Source of the DNA: Mesocentrotus franciscanus
Taxonomy: Eukaryota > Echinodermata > Echinoidea > Camarodonta > Strongylocentrotidae
Assembly (NCBI GenBank): GCA_037976565.1
Contig: CP137686.1
Span: forward strand, 26,311,828-26,375,827
Direction: 5' to 3'
DNA: 64,000 nucleotides
The translations under genes were made by a program, and so were the position numbers. The notes beneath the pieces are model-generated. The model saw only the letters and a list, made by a program, of their open reading frames with translations, was not told where the DNA came from and searched no databases. Numbering within the stretch: position 1 is the first letter of the stretch; each line of letters begins with the position of its first letter. Shown one piece after another: positions 47,314 through 62,300 of this stretch.

Positions 47314-50300
47314 TCATAGCCACCACTCACGATGCTCACTTCGTATGAGCTCCAGAGTGGTGGAGCACACACTGTACAACTGCGAAACTAATTCTTCTTT
47401 AGATTTCGTCACCAACCCGAAAAATGTTCCACGTTCTTGGATTTCTGTCACTCCCCGACCCCAATCGTCATTGTCCCTTCTCTTCCGAAAACTGTGCTCT
47501 CTTCTCCCATATCTATGGCTTTCAAAACCCCTTTCGGAGCGTCGGTGATAGTCTCGCCTCTCCTCTTGCTGAGGGTATGTATGTCTGGAGTGATTGCGAT
47601 CATCTCCATAGCTGCGGTCACTTCTATAATGTCTTTCATCCTTGTACCTATCACGTCTGTGATCACGAACCTGTTGGTCTCCTGTTTGATATCCTCTGTC
47701 TACATATTGTTGGGTATACGTGTACGTGTGACTATGTCCTACATTGAGTTGATTGCCATATTCTGAGGAATAACGCCCAGCAGAGCTACGATCATGCCTG
47801 TAACTTTCACCACTATGACCATGACCATGTTCTTGGGAGTATCTACTAGCACTAGAATCCACATATTCCCTGGCCCTAGAACTTTCCATTTTTGGTCTAG
47901 TTACAGGTTTATCTCCATCTCTTTTCTTTGAGTGCTTCTCATATGTGACCTCCTCAACAACCAGCGATGTGTGACTTTTCGAGCTTTGAGCATCTTCTAA
48001 GCTTCTACTCTGCTGATTTTGTGCAGCATCCCTTTTTGATTTTCTCTCATTTCCGGTCACATCCAGACCAGAACCATCAAATTCAACTTTGTCAACACTA
48101 ACATTATCACCATCTAGTCTCTCAATTTGGGCAGTTTTACTTATTTTATTTTCATTGTTTTTATCAAGAGAATAACCATCAGTTTTACCAAAATTTTCTT
48201 GATCTTCTTCGCCGCTTGGCTCTACAAAAGGGGGATCTGGTCTCCTGCTTTGTTTTCCTACTGTACTACCACCAGCTTCAAGTTTAACAGTACGCTGGTT
48301 TCTATTGCTAGGAGGCACTTGGTTACCAAGATTATGGCCCTTGCTGTCCATGTAGGTCTCCCAACTATCAAAAAGATTGTATGCACCTGCACCTTCTGAA
48401 TCTGATCTCTCTGTACTGGATTCCTCATCATGATGTGTCTGAGTTTTTTGGAGTTCCGTTGAGGAATCCCTTGATCTTGATGATTTGCTATTAGAGCTGT
48501 AGCTCCTGTGGCTTAAGCTGCTACTGGACCTTGAAGAAGATGGTGAACGTGAGTGGCTTCTTGATGAATAAGAAATGTCACTTCTGCTTGATGACCTACT
48601 GCTCCGGCTTCCCGAAGAGCTTGCTATCGAGCTACTTGAGGAACTTCGACTTTCCCGTCCTGATGATTGCTTAAACCGTTTCTTACTCCTTTCGCCAGAA
48701 CTTCTATCACTTGATGAAGATTTTTGCCTTCTTCCAACCCTTAGTTGCCTCTCGTGCAAACTGTCTCGCCTGGATTCTTCAGAGTCCACGGAGCTGGAAG
48801 AACTGAAAGACTCGTCTGAATCACTGTAGTCTGATTCATACTTGGGTGGTGGACTGGCAACACATCCTCCCCTCAATCTCAAAGGCTCATGGTATGACAA
48901 TTGCTCTGCCAATACAGGCATATGCAGACAGCTCTGAGGAGTTTCTAAACTGTTGCTTGAGGAAGAAGTGTTGTCAAGACAATTCCCACCTTCACATCTG
49001 TGGTAGCCTCCATAGTTCTGTCCACCACTGCCATTACCACTGCCATTGCTGCCACTGTATTGAGATGATGGTATGTAAGACCTCTGACTGCCAGTTGAAC
49101 CCCTTCCTCCACCTCCTCTACGGTTCTGAGATGGTCCTGAGGGACCACTCTCATCATCTTCACTGTCAGTGTCCCACTTGCTTTTGACCTTAATGATCTC
49201 ATCCTTGCAAGAACTTGATGTGACGTACAGAATAGGTGATGGTTCTTTCTTGGCTTCAACAACAGGTGCGTTTTCAGGAGGCATCGGAATATCTTCAACA
49301 TTCAACGTGGGTGCAACTTTAAGACTTTGATGATGTTGACTCTCCTGTCCTTTAGTTCCTCCTTTCCCATTCTCTTTGGAAGAATCTGTGTGAAATTTTT
49401 TGTCCCCTCTACTTGATTCAGACCTGCTCCCAGCCTTCTCATTCTCCCTTGATTTATCCCTTCTTTCCCTAGAACTGTCAGCAGTCTTTCCCGAATCTCT
49501 TCTATCTCTTTCCTTCGACCTCTCCCTTTCTCTGGATTTCCCACGACAAGGTCTTTCATGATCATGGTACTGCCCTTCCTTGCTCCTATCCCTTCCTCTG
49601 TCTCTGTCATCTTTTTTCGCTTCATGAGATGTCCTTCTCTCAGTATCCCTCTTTTCCTTTTTCCTTTCCTCTTCTCTTGACCTTGGGCGCTCCCTTTCAC
49701 TGGATTTCTGTCTCGAGTCTTCATAGTTTTTGTGGCGATCTCCATCACTCAATCGTCGTTCTTGAGTATGGCTTTCTCTATCAAGAGATCCACTTTTTCT
49801 TCTGCTTCCCTCTTTAGATTCTCTTCTATTCCCATCTCTGTCCTTGTCTTCTGATCTTCTATCATGTTCTTTGTCTTTGTCTCTGTCATATGATCCAGAT
49901 TTGGATCTCTGTTTTCTTTCATCATAATCAGCTGAGGTACTTCTGCTACTCCTTAAATATCTGCTTTGATTTGCTTCTTCCCTTGATCTGCGCCTTTCAT
50001 TCTTCCTTTCAGGAGGGGATGGAGAACGCTTGCTATGACTCTTCTTACTCTCTTTAGGAGACTCTTTTCTTCTGTCTTTCCCACTATCAGCTGATTTTGA
50101 GCGATGACTGCTCTCCTGTGAAGAGTCATGTCTGTTGCGAGTTACGCCTCCAGATTCCTTTTTATGACTTACTTTCTCTTCACCATTTTCACTATCTCTT
50201 GATTTTCTATCACGTCTTGTCGTCTCCAATGAGCTTGATTCAGCTATAAAAGAGCCACTTCTTTTCCGTTTTCTTTCTCTAATGGGTGTTCGCTGCTCCT

Positions 50301-53300
50301 TTTCCTCTTCCTTTTTTGTTCTTGGAGAGAGGGATCTTGATCTCCTGGATGACTTTGACAACTTTTCAGGACTTTCCTCTCTGGTCTTTGAATGTTTATC
50401 CGACTTTTCTTGTTTACGATCCTCAGCAGAGCCTCTTTTGGGAGGGGATTCTGAAGCAGAAGAATTTGATCTACGTTGTTTCTTTTTATCTTTCTCATCA
50501 GCTTTATTTTTCTCCCTTGATATGCTTCTTTCACCACTGTGCTCTGACTGTTTAGCCAACTTTCCTTGTTTACTATCCTCAGAAGTTTCTTTCCTGTGAG
50601 GGGACAAAGACGCAGGAGAACGCGATTTTCTGGATTTCTTTTTGTCTCTGTCATCTGGCTTATTTCTCTCCCTGGATGCACTTCTTTCCTTCCTGTGATC
50701 ATCAGGTGACTGTGCTCTTGAGTGTCTTTTACTTCTCCTTGAACTTCTTTCTTCTTCCTCTTTTCTGTCAACCTTTTCCTTGTTCCTTGTCTTCTCTTTC
50801 TTAGCAGATTGAGGTCTTTCATCTTCTTCTGGTGATTCTAATTGCTTTCTTCCAGTACGTCCATCTTTCTTCTTGGTGTGCTCATCCTCAGATTCATCTG
50901 ATGGTACATCAGAAGTCTTTCTTCTTTGTCTCTCATTTGGTGGAGTGTGGACTGCTTCTTTGGCTGATTGCTTTTTAGGATGATCTTTGACTTTCGGAAT
51001 GCTGTACTCATTTGATCTGGAGCGTTTCTTCCCAATCTTGACTTCTCCTTCATCTGAACTACCATTGGGGGCTCTCTCCTTTTTAACTAGAGAAGCAGAC
51101 CTTGAACGTCTGTCTGACCTTGCTGGAGATTCTTCAGTAATTCTGGTCTTAACATCTCTCTTTTCTTTGCTTATTTTTTGTTGCATTGACGATGATGAAA
51201 TGTCAGAGCTGGATCCATCAGAATAATGATCCTCTTCTTTCATCTTTTTCATGTGCTTCATCTTCTTTGCAGGTTCCTCTGGTGACTTCTGACGTTCTGG
51301 TGATTCCGAACTCTGAACTGATGGAGATGAAACCGATGTCGATCGTTCATTTTTCTTCGGTTTCTTCTTCTTGTTCATCTTTTTCTTCTTGAGGACTTTC
51401 CTGGGTGGGGAAGGTTTTCTCTCAGAGTCCGAGCCAGAAGCACTTAGGGATGACACGCTTTCTGATCTCTTCTTGGATTTTTTATGCTTTTTCTTCACCT
51501 TCTTGGCTGACTTCGATTTCTTCCTCATGGGAGTATACGAGAGTGAATCTGCACTTTCTTCAAACACCGATGATGACGATCTGCTCCTTTTAACTTTCTC
51601 TTTCTTGGTCTTCATCTTCCTTTTCTTATGAGACATCTCTTCTTTCACTCTTCTGTCTTTCCCTTCCTTTTTGCTCTCTTTCTTAGTCTTCTTTAGTTGC
51701 TCCTCTTCTGATGAGGAAACAAAAGAAGAAGACTCACTTTCCTTCCGGCTTCTGTTCTTATCACCTTTATGCTTAGCCTTTAAACTGTCACTTCTCTCTA
51801 AAGACTTACTGTGGTTTCTCTTATCCTTCTTGGGCTCTACTTTATTCAACTTGTCATCATCGCTTGAGGATGTCCCTGAAGCATGTTTGGATTTCTTGCG
51901 GATCAGATCAGCTTTCCTGGTTTTACTTCGGCTCTTTCGCTTCGACGAGAGGCTTCCATTCCTTGATCGCTTTCTCCCTGTCGGTCTCCCTTCCTCTGGA
52001 GACTGTGGTTCCTTCAGACTGTCCCCTTTAAAGCCTTTCTTGTTATCCTTGTGCTTGGGCACAGGACTTGGAGGTTCTGACGATTCACTCTCAGAATCGC
52101 TTGAGGGTTCCTTCCGCTTCTGCTTGGAGATCACCTCTGGGGATGAGCTCCTCTTCCTTAAATTCTTCTTTTTCTTCTTCTTCCCCATTTTCAGCTCTTT
52201 CTTCACTTTTCTATCACCTTTCCCATCCTCGTAACTCTTGGAGTGTTTGTCTTTCTTTTTCTTTTTCTTGGTGGATGATTTTTCCTCACTGATCATTTCC
52301 CGAAGCTGTTTGGCAGACATCTGCTCCTGAGGGGACTCTTCGGATGAGCTTTCGACCCAAACTTCCTCACTCTCTTCCCTTACACTCTTCTAGCAATGAA
52401 ATATGTCAGTTCATATACAAATGCAGCGGATAGTATTATTTGAGAGAATAATAAAACAATTAGATTAACATCAATAAAATAAAATTGATTATAAAAACCA
52501 TGAATTTGTTAGTTATATTGAAGATATAAGACAAGGGGCAATGATCATTCATCCAGTGTTATTTGGTAAAAACATTAGAAAACAATCATCAAAAAGCAAG
52601 AAATCATCCCATTAAACAGAAGTTTGATAAAAGAGAGCATGTCCAATTTATGATATTGTGGTTGATTCATTCATTAGAATTTAAGTAATGTACATGTATG
52701 GCAAGGAACAAAAATGTATGAGTACAGAACATACCGTTTAGAAGGAATTCGCAATGCAATCATCAACATCAGAGGAGGGATGGTGAGTTTATTGTCCAAA
52801 GCAACGTACACACAAAGAATGGCAGAATCCATGAAGAGCAACGATGTTAGAAGTCCAGGATTACCCATCGTGTAAAACAAAGATAAACAAATACATTCAT
52901 CAATAATGGGTACAGATTAACACAAGAGGGTTGTAGAGAACTAAAAAGAATCTGCAATCATCAATCTTTGTATCAAAATGAATCTTAAGACAGGAAGACG
53001 AAAATAAAGATCTGTATGTAATGGGCGCTACACACCTTTTTTTTTTGCACAGTATGGCATTCCCTCCTTTGAAAAGAACAAAGTTCCTTCTGGATATCAT
53101 AAAGCACATGGAGAAATTCAATCCTAAAGAGAACTATGTTAAAGCAACTGATACATCCTTATTTCTCAATCTAAACACCATCAACTTCACCACTTATTTT
53201 CTCAGAGATTCCTTTCTTCAATACGCATATCAAAAAATATTTAAAAGAAATAAAAATGAAAGAGCCTGAATAATTAATTGACAGAGCCCGCCAACTCACC

Positions 53301-56300
53301 AGGCCTCTTGCAGGCTGGCCCGTGCGCGAACAATTACATGCGAGGCATGCACCTATCGCGAAGTTCGTAACAATGACACTGCATTGTTATGTTTTCAATA
53401 GGCACAGCCCATGATAAAATGTGCAAGAAACCATATCCTGTCAGTAATTAAATGCTTTGATTGAAGTTTTAATAACAGCTTGGGGTTGAATAGATTTTTG
53501 TGTGTAAATAACCATTGGATCTAGCTTTATAGGCTGCCGCTGTCACGCCAATCGTCTGGCTGTGAACAAAATTGCTCAAGCGCTGCTGTTGTTGGTCGCT
53601 GCACGGCTGGCGTTGGCGTTTGTTGTGTGGGCATTTTCGGTGGCCAGCGGAAGCAAAATGAGTGGCCGCTGGTCATTGTGTACAGGTTCTTAACTACATG
53701 AAATCTCACGGGTGATTTTAAGTGGTCGTTATGGACAGGTGGTCGTTACAGACAGGTGGTCACTAAGACAAGTTTGACTGTACTAGCAATCATAGATCTG
53801 TCGGTCTCACATCCAACTTTCTAAGATCCACTCTTCAACCTGTACTCACCCGTCTTGAAGGTTTCTTAAGTCTTTGTAAAGACACCAGGGCATCCTGGAA
53901 GTCAGGGGTGAGGTCTATGGCACTCTGGTAACAATCCCTTGCCTTCTCTTTCTCACCATTCTCTTCACATCTGTGAATGTACAGAAAAGAATGCAGTGGT
54001 TTAAAGAAGATCTTTCACGAAGGCATAGAGAATTTGTTTTTAGTACATTTTATTCTGGGACAGCCCACATTTATTAGGTTAACTTTATTCTGTCCCTATC
54101 GTTCCAGTGGTTGTAATCTCTTTTTTACTATAATTGCTCAATAATATTGTCCGTTTTCTGATTTCATATGTTTTTTCTTGATTACAAAATAATAAAAAAA
54201 TAGTTGAAATTTGGTTGTTACATTCATCATCTTTACAAAATATTGCCTATTTTTTAACATTTCAGCAGAAATCAAAAGAACCCACATAATACATGTACTA
54301 TCAATTGAGCCTCTAAATGACCAATTCATTACGTTCCTTGTGAATAAAGAAAAGTATGTGGAAAAGTGCAGGAATCTTACAAAGAGTTGAGGTTGATTTG
54401 CACTGAATTAAACATAACTTTCAATTGATACAAGTCACAGCTCTATACATATCAGATGGGCAATTGTAACTTGGGTAATAATGATCCCCGTTTTTTCCCC
54501 CACCCTTTCCCCAACCCACCCTTTGACGATTCACATCATTGTGAAGGATTATTTGTGTATATGCCACATTCCTATGTGTATTCCTCTTTGTATTTCTTAC
54601 ATCAATTTTCACATGAAGATCATTTGATTCTTATTTTGTATATAATTTCTTTATTTGTGATTGTCTTGTTTCATTTTGTTTTTCGTGTGAGTGGACCCCA
54701 ATGAAAAATAACATTCCTACTAATCAGGGTGTCACATCCCACAAATAGATAAATCAATCAATAAATTAAACAGCTAAATAGGTAAATAAATATATAAATA
54801 AAAACTGTGTGATTAACTGGGGGACGTGCTATCAACTTCTGCAACTCTTCATAAGACAGGGCCGCTTGTTAGATAATGAGAGCACAGGCTTCTGATATCC
54901 ACTTACTGTTTGCCTTTCTTATACAGAGTCTGACACATGTATCTATTGGCATTCTTGTGGGAGGGTTTTAATTCTCAGAGCTTGAGGCTAATCAAATGAA
55001 ATTCTGTGCATGACAGATAGGCAGTTCTGGCCTTGCGACACCCAAACGGGAGATATCCCATTGATTTAGATCAATCAGAACTCTTTATAAAACGGTTAAG
55101 ATAATGAAGCAGGTTTGGCTTCTTGCAATCACTTACTGTTTGCCTTTCTCATACAGAGTCTGGCACATGTATCTATTGGCATTCTTGTGGGAGGGTCTTA
55201 TCCTTAGAGCTTCAGCAAAATCCTTGATGGCCTTGGACAAGTTGTTCTGGTTTGCAAACCTGAAATTAAAACATATTAGAATAAAATTGGTTAACTTGTT
55301 CTTAAATGTCTATGTGCTTTGATCTACTGAAGCTGTTTAATACTTGGTTGTCCTGTCTGGCAATCAGAATTTTATTCTTGGTTTACTGAATTCAACTTTG
55401 GTTATATGACATTGGACATAGCAATAGAGTCTTTCTGTATATTTATACTCATCATTTGTCTACCCCCTACTTGTGAAAAAAAAAGCTAACACAATTCTAT
55501 GACAATGCTGCCAACAGTATGGTAATGGAATGCTGATGATAATTTAACATAAATAAACAAACAGGAAGCATAACAATGAGAATTTCAGTCTCTGTTACGT
55601 GGTGGTCGCCACCATTCAATCCAACAACTTTGTCTTTCACAATGTAGCTGGCACTATGCCACTGAATCACCTGTTCAGATACCATACACACTCAATTCAA
55701 TGCAATGATTTCAATGGCTTACATGTACATCAATTACTGTAATCTGCCATGAATGAATGAATAACAGATTTTATGAAACAGAGCCCAGATGATTTGAAGA
55801 TGGCAATGACCATAATGTACTTACAAAGCACCCCTTGCAACAAGGCCTTCCACATTCTCTGCATCAATCTCAAGGGCTCTGTTGAGCTGCTGCATGGCTT
55901 CAAGATAACGGCTTGCTTTGAAATGCTCCACTCCTCTGGCAACACTGTAAACGGGATGGCATCATCAATATGTGTATTAAGTTTATGAATAAGTTCATGG
56001 GTTAATAGATGTTATGTATTTGAATCATCGAGTACATAGGCCTATTACCTTATACAACATACAGTGATGAAAATAGCTTACAAGTTCCCTACAGTTTTGA
56101 TAAAAATCTGTTCTTTTCTGTATCAAATATTTACTCTAATGTGATAAAGCGTGTTATTTCGCTGGTAAAAATGTTCAAGAAAACAAACTAGATGGAACTT
56201 CAACTGCACGCAGTCGAAAATGATGCCTCCGCCATAGAGCGATTTTACAAACCAACACTGAAGCAATTTTTGATATTGAAAGTTTGATAGTAATCCATTA

Positions 56301-59300
56301 ACGGGTTCTCAGAATATTGTGATTACAAGCTATTTTTCATATACATGGCTCTGCAAGATAAATTCCTGTCCCGAGTTTGATAGTAATCCATCTGTCGGTT
56401 CTAATTATAATGCATTCACAAGCTATTTATATGCATACATAATGAGCCCATGACCTTTGACCTCATGACCCTAAAATCTAATTAGTTCATTGGCTCTGCA
56501 AGATACATAAACATGTCTTGAGTTTGATGGTAATCTGTCTATCTGTTCTCAAGATAATGCGATCACAAGCTATTTTTTAATACATAATAAGCCCCACGAC
56601 TTTTGACCTTTGACCTCATGACCCTAAAATTTAATCAGTTCATTGGCTCTGCAAGATACATACATGTCTTGAGTTTGATGGTAATCCCTCCACCGGTTCT
56701 AATGATAGTGTGATCACAAGCTATTTTGCATACATAGTAAGCCCTGTGACATTTGACCTCGTGACCCCAAAATCTAATCAGTTCATTGGCTCTGCAAGAT
56801 ACATACATGACCCAAGTTTGGTGGTAATCCATTAATCCGGTCTTGAGATAACGCAATCACAAGAACGGGACGTACGTACATACGGACGGACGGACAACCA
56901 GAAAACATAATGCCTCCGGCTACTTTGTAGCGGAGGCAAACAAATCTTCAAATTGTCAACTACATATGTGGCCAAGAAATATCTTTCAGCATCTCTCTAC
57001 ATGTACGTTCAAACATTTACTCTGATGGAGGAGCATGTAATTGTATTATTCTGCTCTCTGTGTTCAATGAAAGGGTAATAAAAACAACAAACAACAAACT
57101 GATTGATGAAGTATTCTCTACATGTGGGACTTATTTACTGAGAACTAATTTAATACATGACCATCTTCACTAGGAAATTAAACCGCCATTACATCTGTTA
57201 TTTACAATGACACTGAATAACAAAGCCTTGTTCTCGTATGATGCAGTAAACCATCTTTAACCCTTTTGTGACAATCATTTCACATTTTGTGGTTGTTTTT
57301 TTTTTAACGCAAAAAAAAAATCTTGTGCTGAAATTTTATGACTTTATTCTTTCGGGTCTTGCGCATCTTTTGAAACAAATTTTTCGAAAATCGGACCTAC
57401 CATTACAAAGTCACATGACCTTTTGTCTTTGCATGAAAATCGCTCATTTTAATGATTTGTGTACAAAACATACGGATATATTCTTTTTCCAAAAAAGAGA
57501 TAAAACATTGGTTATTTGGTCTTGTTTATAGTTTAGGTGTTTGTTTTGGGGGTCAAAATAGTTGAATTATATTAGGCTATGCAGTTTCAAAATAGCCCAG
57601 GCTAGATAGGGTTAAAATCCTCTAATTGGCAACACATTGAGAAATTCAAAATCATTGTTTTTCGATCATAACTGGCAATTTTTCAACTTTTCAACAACAT
57701 TCTTGACCATGCAGCAATAAAAGAAAAATACTATTGTTGCCAATTTGAAGGACAATATGTGATCGATAAATTTAGCCCTAAAAATAAATCTTGTTCTGAA
57801 AGGGTTAAAAAAAAGACACTACTACAAAATGACGAATATGCACTGCACTTTGCGTTTCTGTATCTTATAAGATACAGACAAGCGAGTTGCTTCACCGTCT
57901 TTATTGCAAGCAGACACTTATTTCTCACACCCATTCGCCACTAATTTGCATGTACAATGTACACATCAAATAGCTTTTCTTATGCCGTGGCGCCTTTTGA
58001 ATTGGTTTATGTGTGATCAAGGCTTATGGTGATTCAAGGCATTGATTCACATCATTAGCAGTCTTTGAGCCTTCTCTGACAAAGCAAAAATCATCAATAT
58101 CTAAAAACTTACCTCTCCATCGCCCACTTATGAGACTGCCATTTCCTCAGAGCTTCTGCATGCTCCTCAGTAGAAAAATTCGAACTAGCAAAGAAGGAAA
58201 ATTATTAAGCAAAATTAAAGTAAGAAAATTACACACATCTTACAGTGTTTGTTTAAAAGACTTGGATTACGATGTTATGATGTTAAGTGAAGATCGGATG
58301 AAACATGAATATTATCGAGTAATATGCAATCATGAATAAAACTAACTGTACCATTTCAACAGTACTGCTAAACCAAAAACTCTCTTGTAGTGTCAATAAA
58401 GGCTGTTTTTGTAATAGCTAGAAACTTTCAGGAATTGCCCAAACTTAGTGTTTTAATTCATTCATGAAACACAAAGCACAGAACTTTTGCAAATCTAAAC
58501 CCAGGATGAAATGTCCAAAGGTTGCTTGTTCATGTAGTAATTCTCTTGAGAGATAGTTTTCCCTTGGGATGGTAACTTGGGAGCAGTCATCCAGTGATTC
58601 CAAGGTTCTCTCCAGTGCAAACCCTTAGTGGTAATATGAAACACGGGGGAGTTTAGGAAGAAAATATCAAGGGTAAAGTTTCCCTGACAAGGCTACCGAC
58701 GGGGATCCACAAGGGCATTGATGCACACTTTGAATCTGCAATATTGTTTTAGTCAGGACTCTCAAACCACTTCCCTGGGATGCTGGAAGGCAATGTTTCA
58801 CTCAATTTGGAACTAGAAATAGGTTAATGCACACTTTCAACCTACAAAAATAGCTTTGGTCCTTTCAAATACCCTTCCTGGGATAATGCAAAGCCACCTT
58901 TCTTCCAATATAGTCTGATGCGTTTTATGTTAAGAAGCCCAGGCATTGTTTCATGAAACCTTCATAAGGAAAACTTCACCGACATCCCATTGAGACAAGT
59001 GTTAAATTTAATACACGATTTCAATGGGTTGTCGGCGAACTTGTACTTGTGATGGTTTTGTGAAATGCAGCTCAGGTAACTAAATTTACTCATTTACCTT
59101 TGTAAATCTGGAATGAGAGAAGGTGGGTCTGCATCATCAATGTTCAGCATGTTGGCAAGGCAGGATACATTGTAGGAGTTATCGAAGCCCAGAGTATTGT
59201 CAAGCATTTCATCGTAGGATTCCTGTGTCTCTCGCTGAGTTTGGGAGCGACGGTAATGCACAGGAAGTTCACTTTCGTTGATGATACCCTGCAAGAGGAG

Positions 59301-62300
59301 AACCAATATGAAAGTAGACCCTTTAAAATGACTTTTAACTTTAATACTGGCATTCTTCTTTTCTAATTGCTTGTGAAAAATAGAAATAAAGAGAGAAAAG
59401 CAATTTAAAGCATAAATATATGATAGACTGGAGAGCCTACTTGTTTCAATAGTTAAATAGATGATACTTTATCCAAATGATTTCAGGATGAAAAGGATCA
59501 GTTACATGTATAAGCATGAAAAACATCTAACTTCTTTCACATCTCGGTCATGATAAATAATTTAATACCACCAAACTATGGCAGTTACAAAGGAAGAAAA
59601 TAAGTATCAATAATCATTCTCAAAGAAAAATGAACACAATTTCTAGGTTTTCCTTTTAATAACAAACTCTGAATCCAATCTTTGTCTTCAAATTCTGACC
59701 ATAGTTTCAATACATGTGAAAAAAGGAAAATTTGCAGAAAAGGTCATCATAAGAGTGATCCCAACTTTAATTCCTGACCCAGGGCCAAACCCTGACCCTA
59801 ACCTTTATTTCTAACCCTGACCCTAACCTCTATTTCTTACCCTCATCCTCATTCCTAACCCTTACCCTAGTTTATTGTGCTTATGCATGACGGGATATTC
59901 TCAGATATGCCAGAACATGCATGTGATTTACAGTGTTATTCATAAGATTTCTGTAATGTGCACTTACAAGTAGCTTATCCTCGTTCTGTTCTCCCAGATT
60001 GATCATTGTCAAAATGACCTTCTCGTTGGCTGCATCCGTCTTCACTACTCGACACCGAACCATGTCCCCCGCCCTGAAGTCCTCCAGCTGGGCTTTCAGG
60101 GAGAACCTATCCCCGAGGTCTCCTTTGGAAGCAGCCCGACAATGTCGCACTCTTGAAGATACCTGAAATGAATTTCATTGAAGGTTTTATTAAAGATATG
60201 CAATTACATGTACTGCAGGGCTGAATTGACATGAAGAACAATGAAAAAAAGGTATACCTATACAAGATGGCATACAAAGATACCTCTTAAAACATATACC
60301 GCTGTTATAAAATATATTTCATTACAATTTCTTTATAGTAATGTGTGATTAATTTCATTATTAAGATGCAACACTAAGAATGGTACCGGTATACAATAAT
60401 GGTATATTTCAGCGGGATAGCACTTCAATGTTTATACTTAGGACTTTCAAATAGTTAACTTTAGGATTGGTAACAATTACACAAATTGTTAAAAAAGACA
60501 GTTACATGGGTCTAATCAAATAATATTCTCATTTTTGTTAAAAAAAGGAAAACTTAATGCTTTATTCAATCAAAAGGTGTGTATACATTTTTTTTACCCC
60601 TCATGTGCCACCAATTATCACAAATGAAGGTTGGACATTTTGACATCAGCTGCTTATTTTCTTAGATATTCCATGGGGATAAAGTTCAGAGACTACATGT
60701 ATCTCTTTCAAGAGAACATTTAGCCAAAACAAATTGCTCAATGCTCAGCATTCTTAGGTAATTTTCTACCCATGGCATGGAAAGGGTTAAGGTTTGGTCA
60801 TTGCATATATTTTCATTCAACAAATTTGTTGAATCATGTGTCTAATTACCTGGCTTCTTTCCCAAATAAGCACACCACTTGGACAAACATGCCGAAATCC
60901 TTGATGGCTACGATTGATCCTGCAATGATATCGCCGATGGCAAGGATGTCAAAGAGCCTTTTCCTGGACTGGTCTGGAGGAACGACCATGAACTGTTCGA
61001 ACGGGGGGAGAGTAGCATAGTAATCCAGGTCGACAGTGTCCTGGACGCTCGGTAATGTAGCAGGCTCTTTGTCTGCTGGAGTGGCCTTGAAGAGAAGGTC
61101 AGCTTTCTTGGATATGAAGTTATGGAGCTTGGATACAAATCCATTACTGAAAAGAAATATACATGTAAAGATATAAAGGATTAAACAACATATATTTACA
61201 AAACCCCAAAAAGGCTAAGTAAATTGACAGATCTGGATTCCAAAAAATAAAATGAGGTAGTTCAGTGCTGTTTTCCATTTTCCTGGCATATCCGAATCCT
61301 GTGTGGTAAGGCTAAGTGATGTCAATATATGAACTTGCCCTTGGCTTAACTTAAGTTAACCAGTAGGGTTGCTGGTCCGAGGATAAGGATCGTATGCACA
61401 AACGAGGATCGTCTTCGTAAACGAGGACAGATGCGTCCGCAAAAATAAGGATCATCCGCATATTCCCTGACGTTTCTGATTTCCGCACGAAAAACGGGTC
61501 CCGCAATGATTTTTTTGATGCATTTTACATTGACTTTGTACAGAGACTTTCACGTTATGAGCGATAAATCCTCGGGAAGACGGACAACCCATAGAAGTAG
61601 ACGGTGAACTTGGGGTATTGGTGCTTATTCAGAATCACATCCCTACTTTGACCCTATAACTCCGGCGTAGAGATATCCTACTAAAACATAGGCCTACCCT
61701 AAATCAAGTAAATATTCATCGATTGTACAAATAATGGCCATGATTTAAAAGTTGTTATATTTCTTACGGTACCTGTTTCGTGTCAAATTTCTTATCTTTT
61801 TTTTTTAAATCTTTTCTGTGAGAAAGTGTATATTGCCAGTCTTCGTTTTTAGGAAAAATACTCCCAAAAAGATAAGAAAATTGACACAAAACAGGTAGAG
61901 TCTAAGTAACATAACGACTTTAAAATCATGGCCATTATTTGAAGAAAAGATGAATATTTACTTGATTTTTAGGTATGTTTTAGTAGGGTATCTCTACGCT
62001 GGAGTTACGGCCTTATGGGGTCAAAGTAGGGATATAATTCTGAATAAGCGCCGGGGTATTAGTCTATTATTCTATATTACGCGGAATTGCGGAATCCGTT
62101 TTTTCGCATCACCAGGGCACGGATCAGGAACCCGAAACCCGCAGAGCGCCGAAGAAAAAAAAAACTTTAGGAAGCATTTTGTATGCGTATACATACGAGG
62201 ATATCCTCTTTTATATTATGTGGACGATCCTCATTCTCGGACCAGCCCCCCTAGGCCCTACAGTACTGTTAGTGTTAACTCAGCTCAGTTCAGCCTCAGC

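Noticed and set aside
51671..52234. Long + strand reading frames antisense to the last TTC14 exon
   Set aside because: They are Leu/Ser/Phe-rich mirror translations of the Lys/Arg/Ser-coding strand with no domain content.
60117..60162. Acceptor at ttcag|gtatc for TTC14 exon 3
   Set aside because: It would put exon 3 out of frame with exon 2 and hit a stop; the AG nine bases further on keeps the conserved frame.
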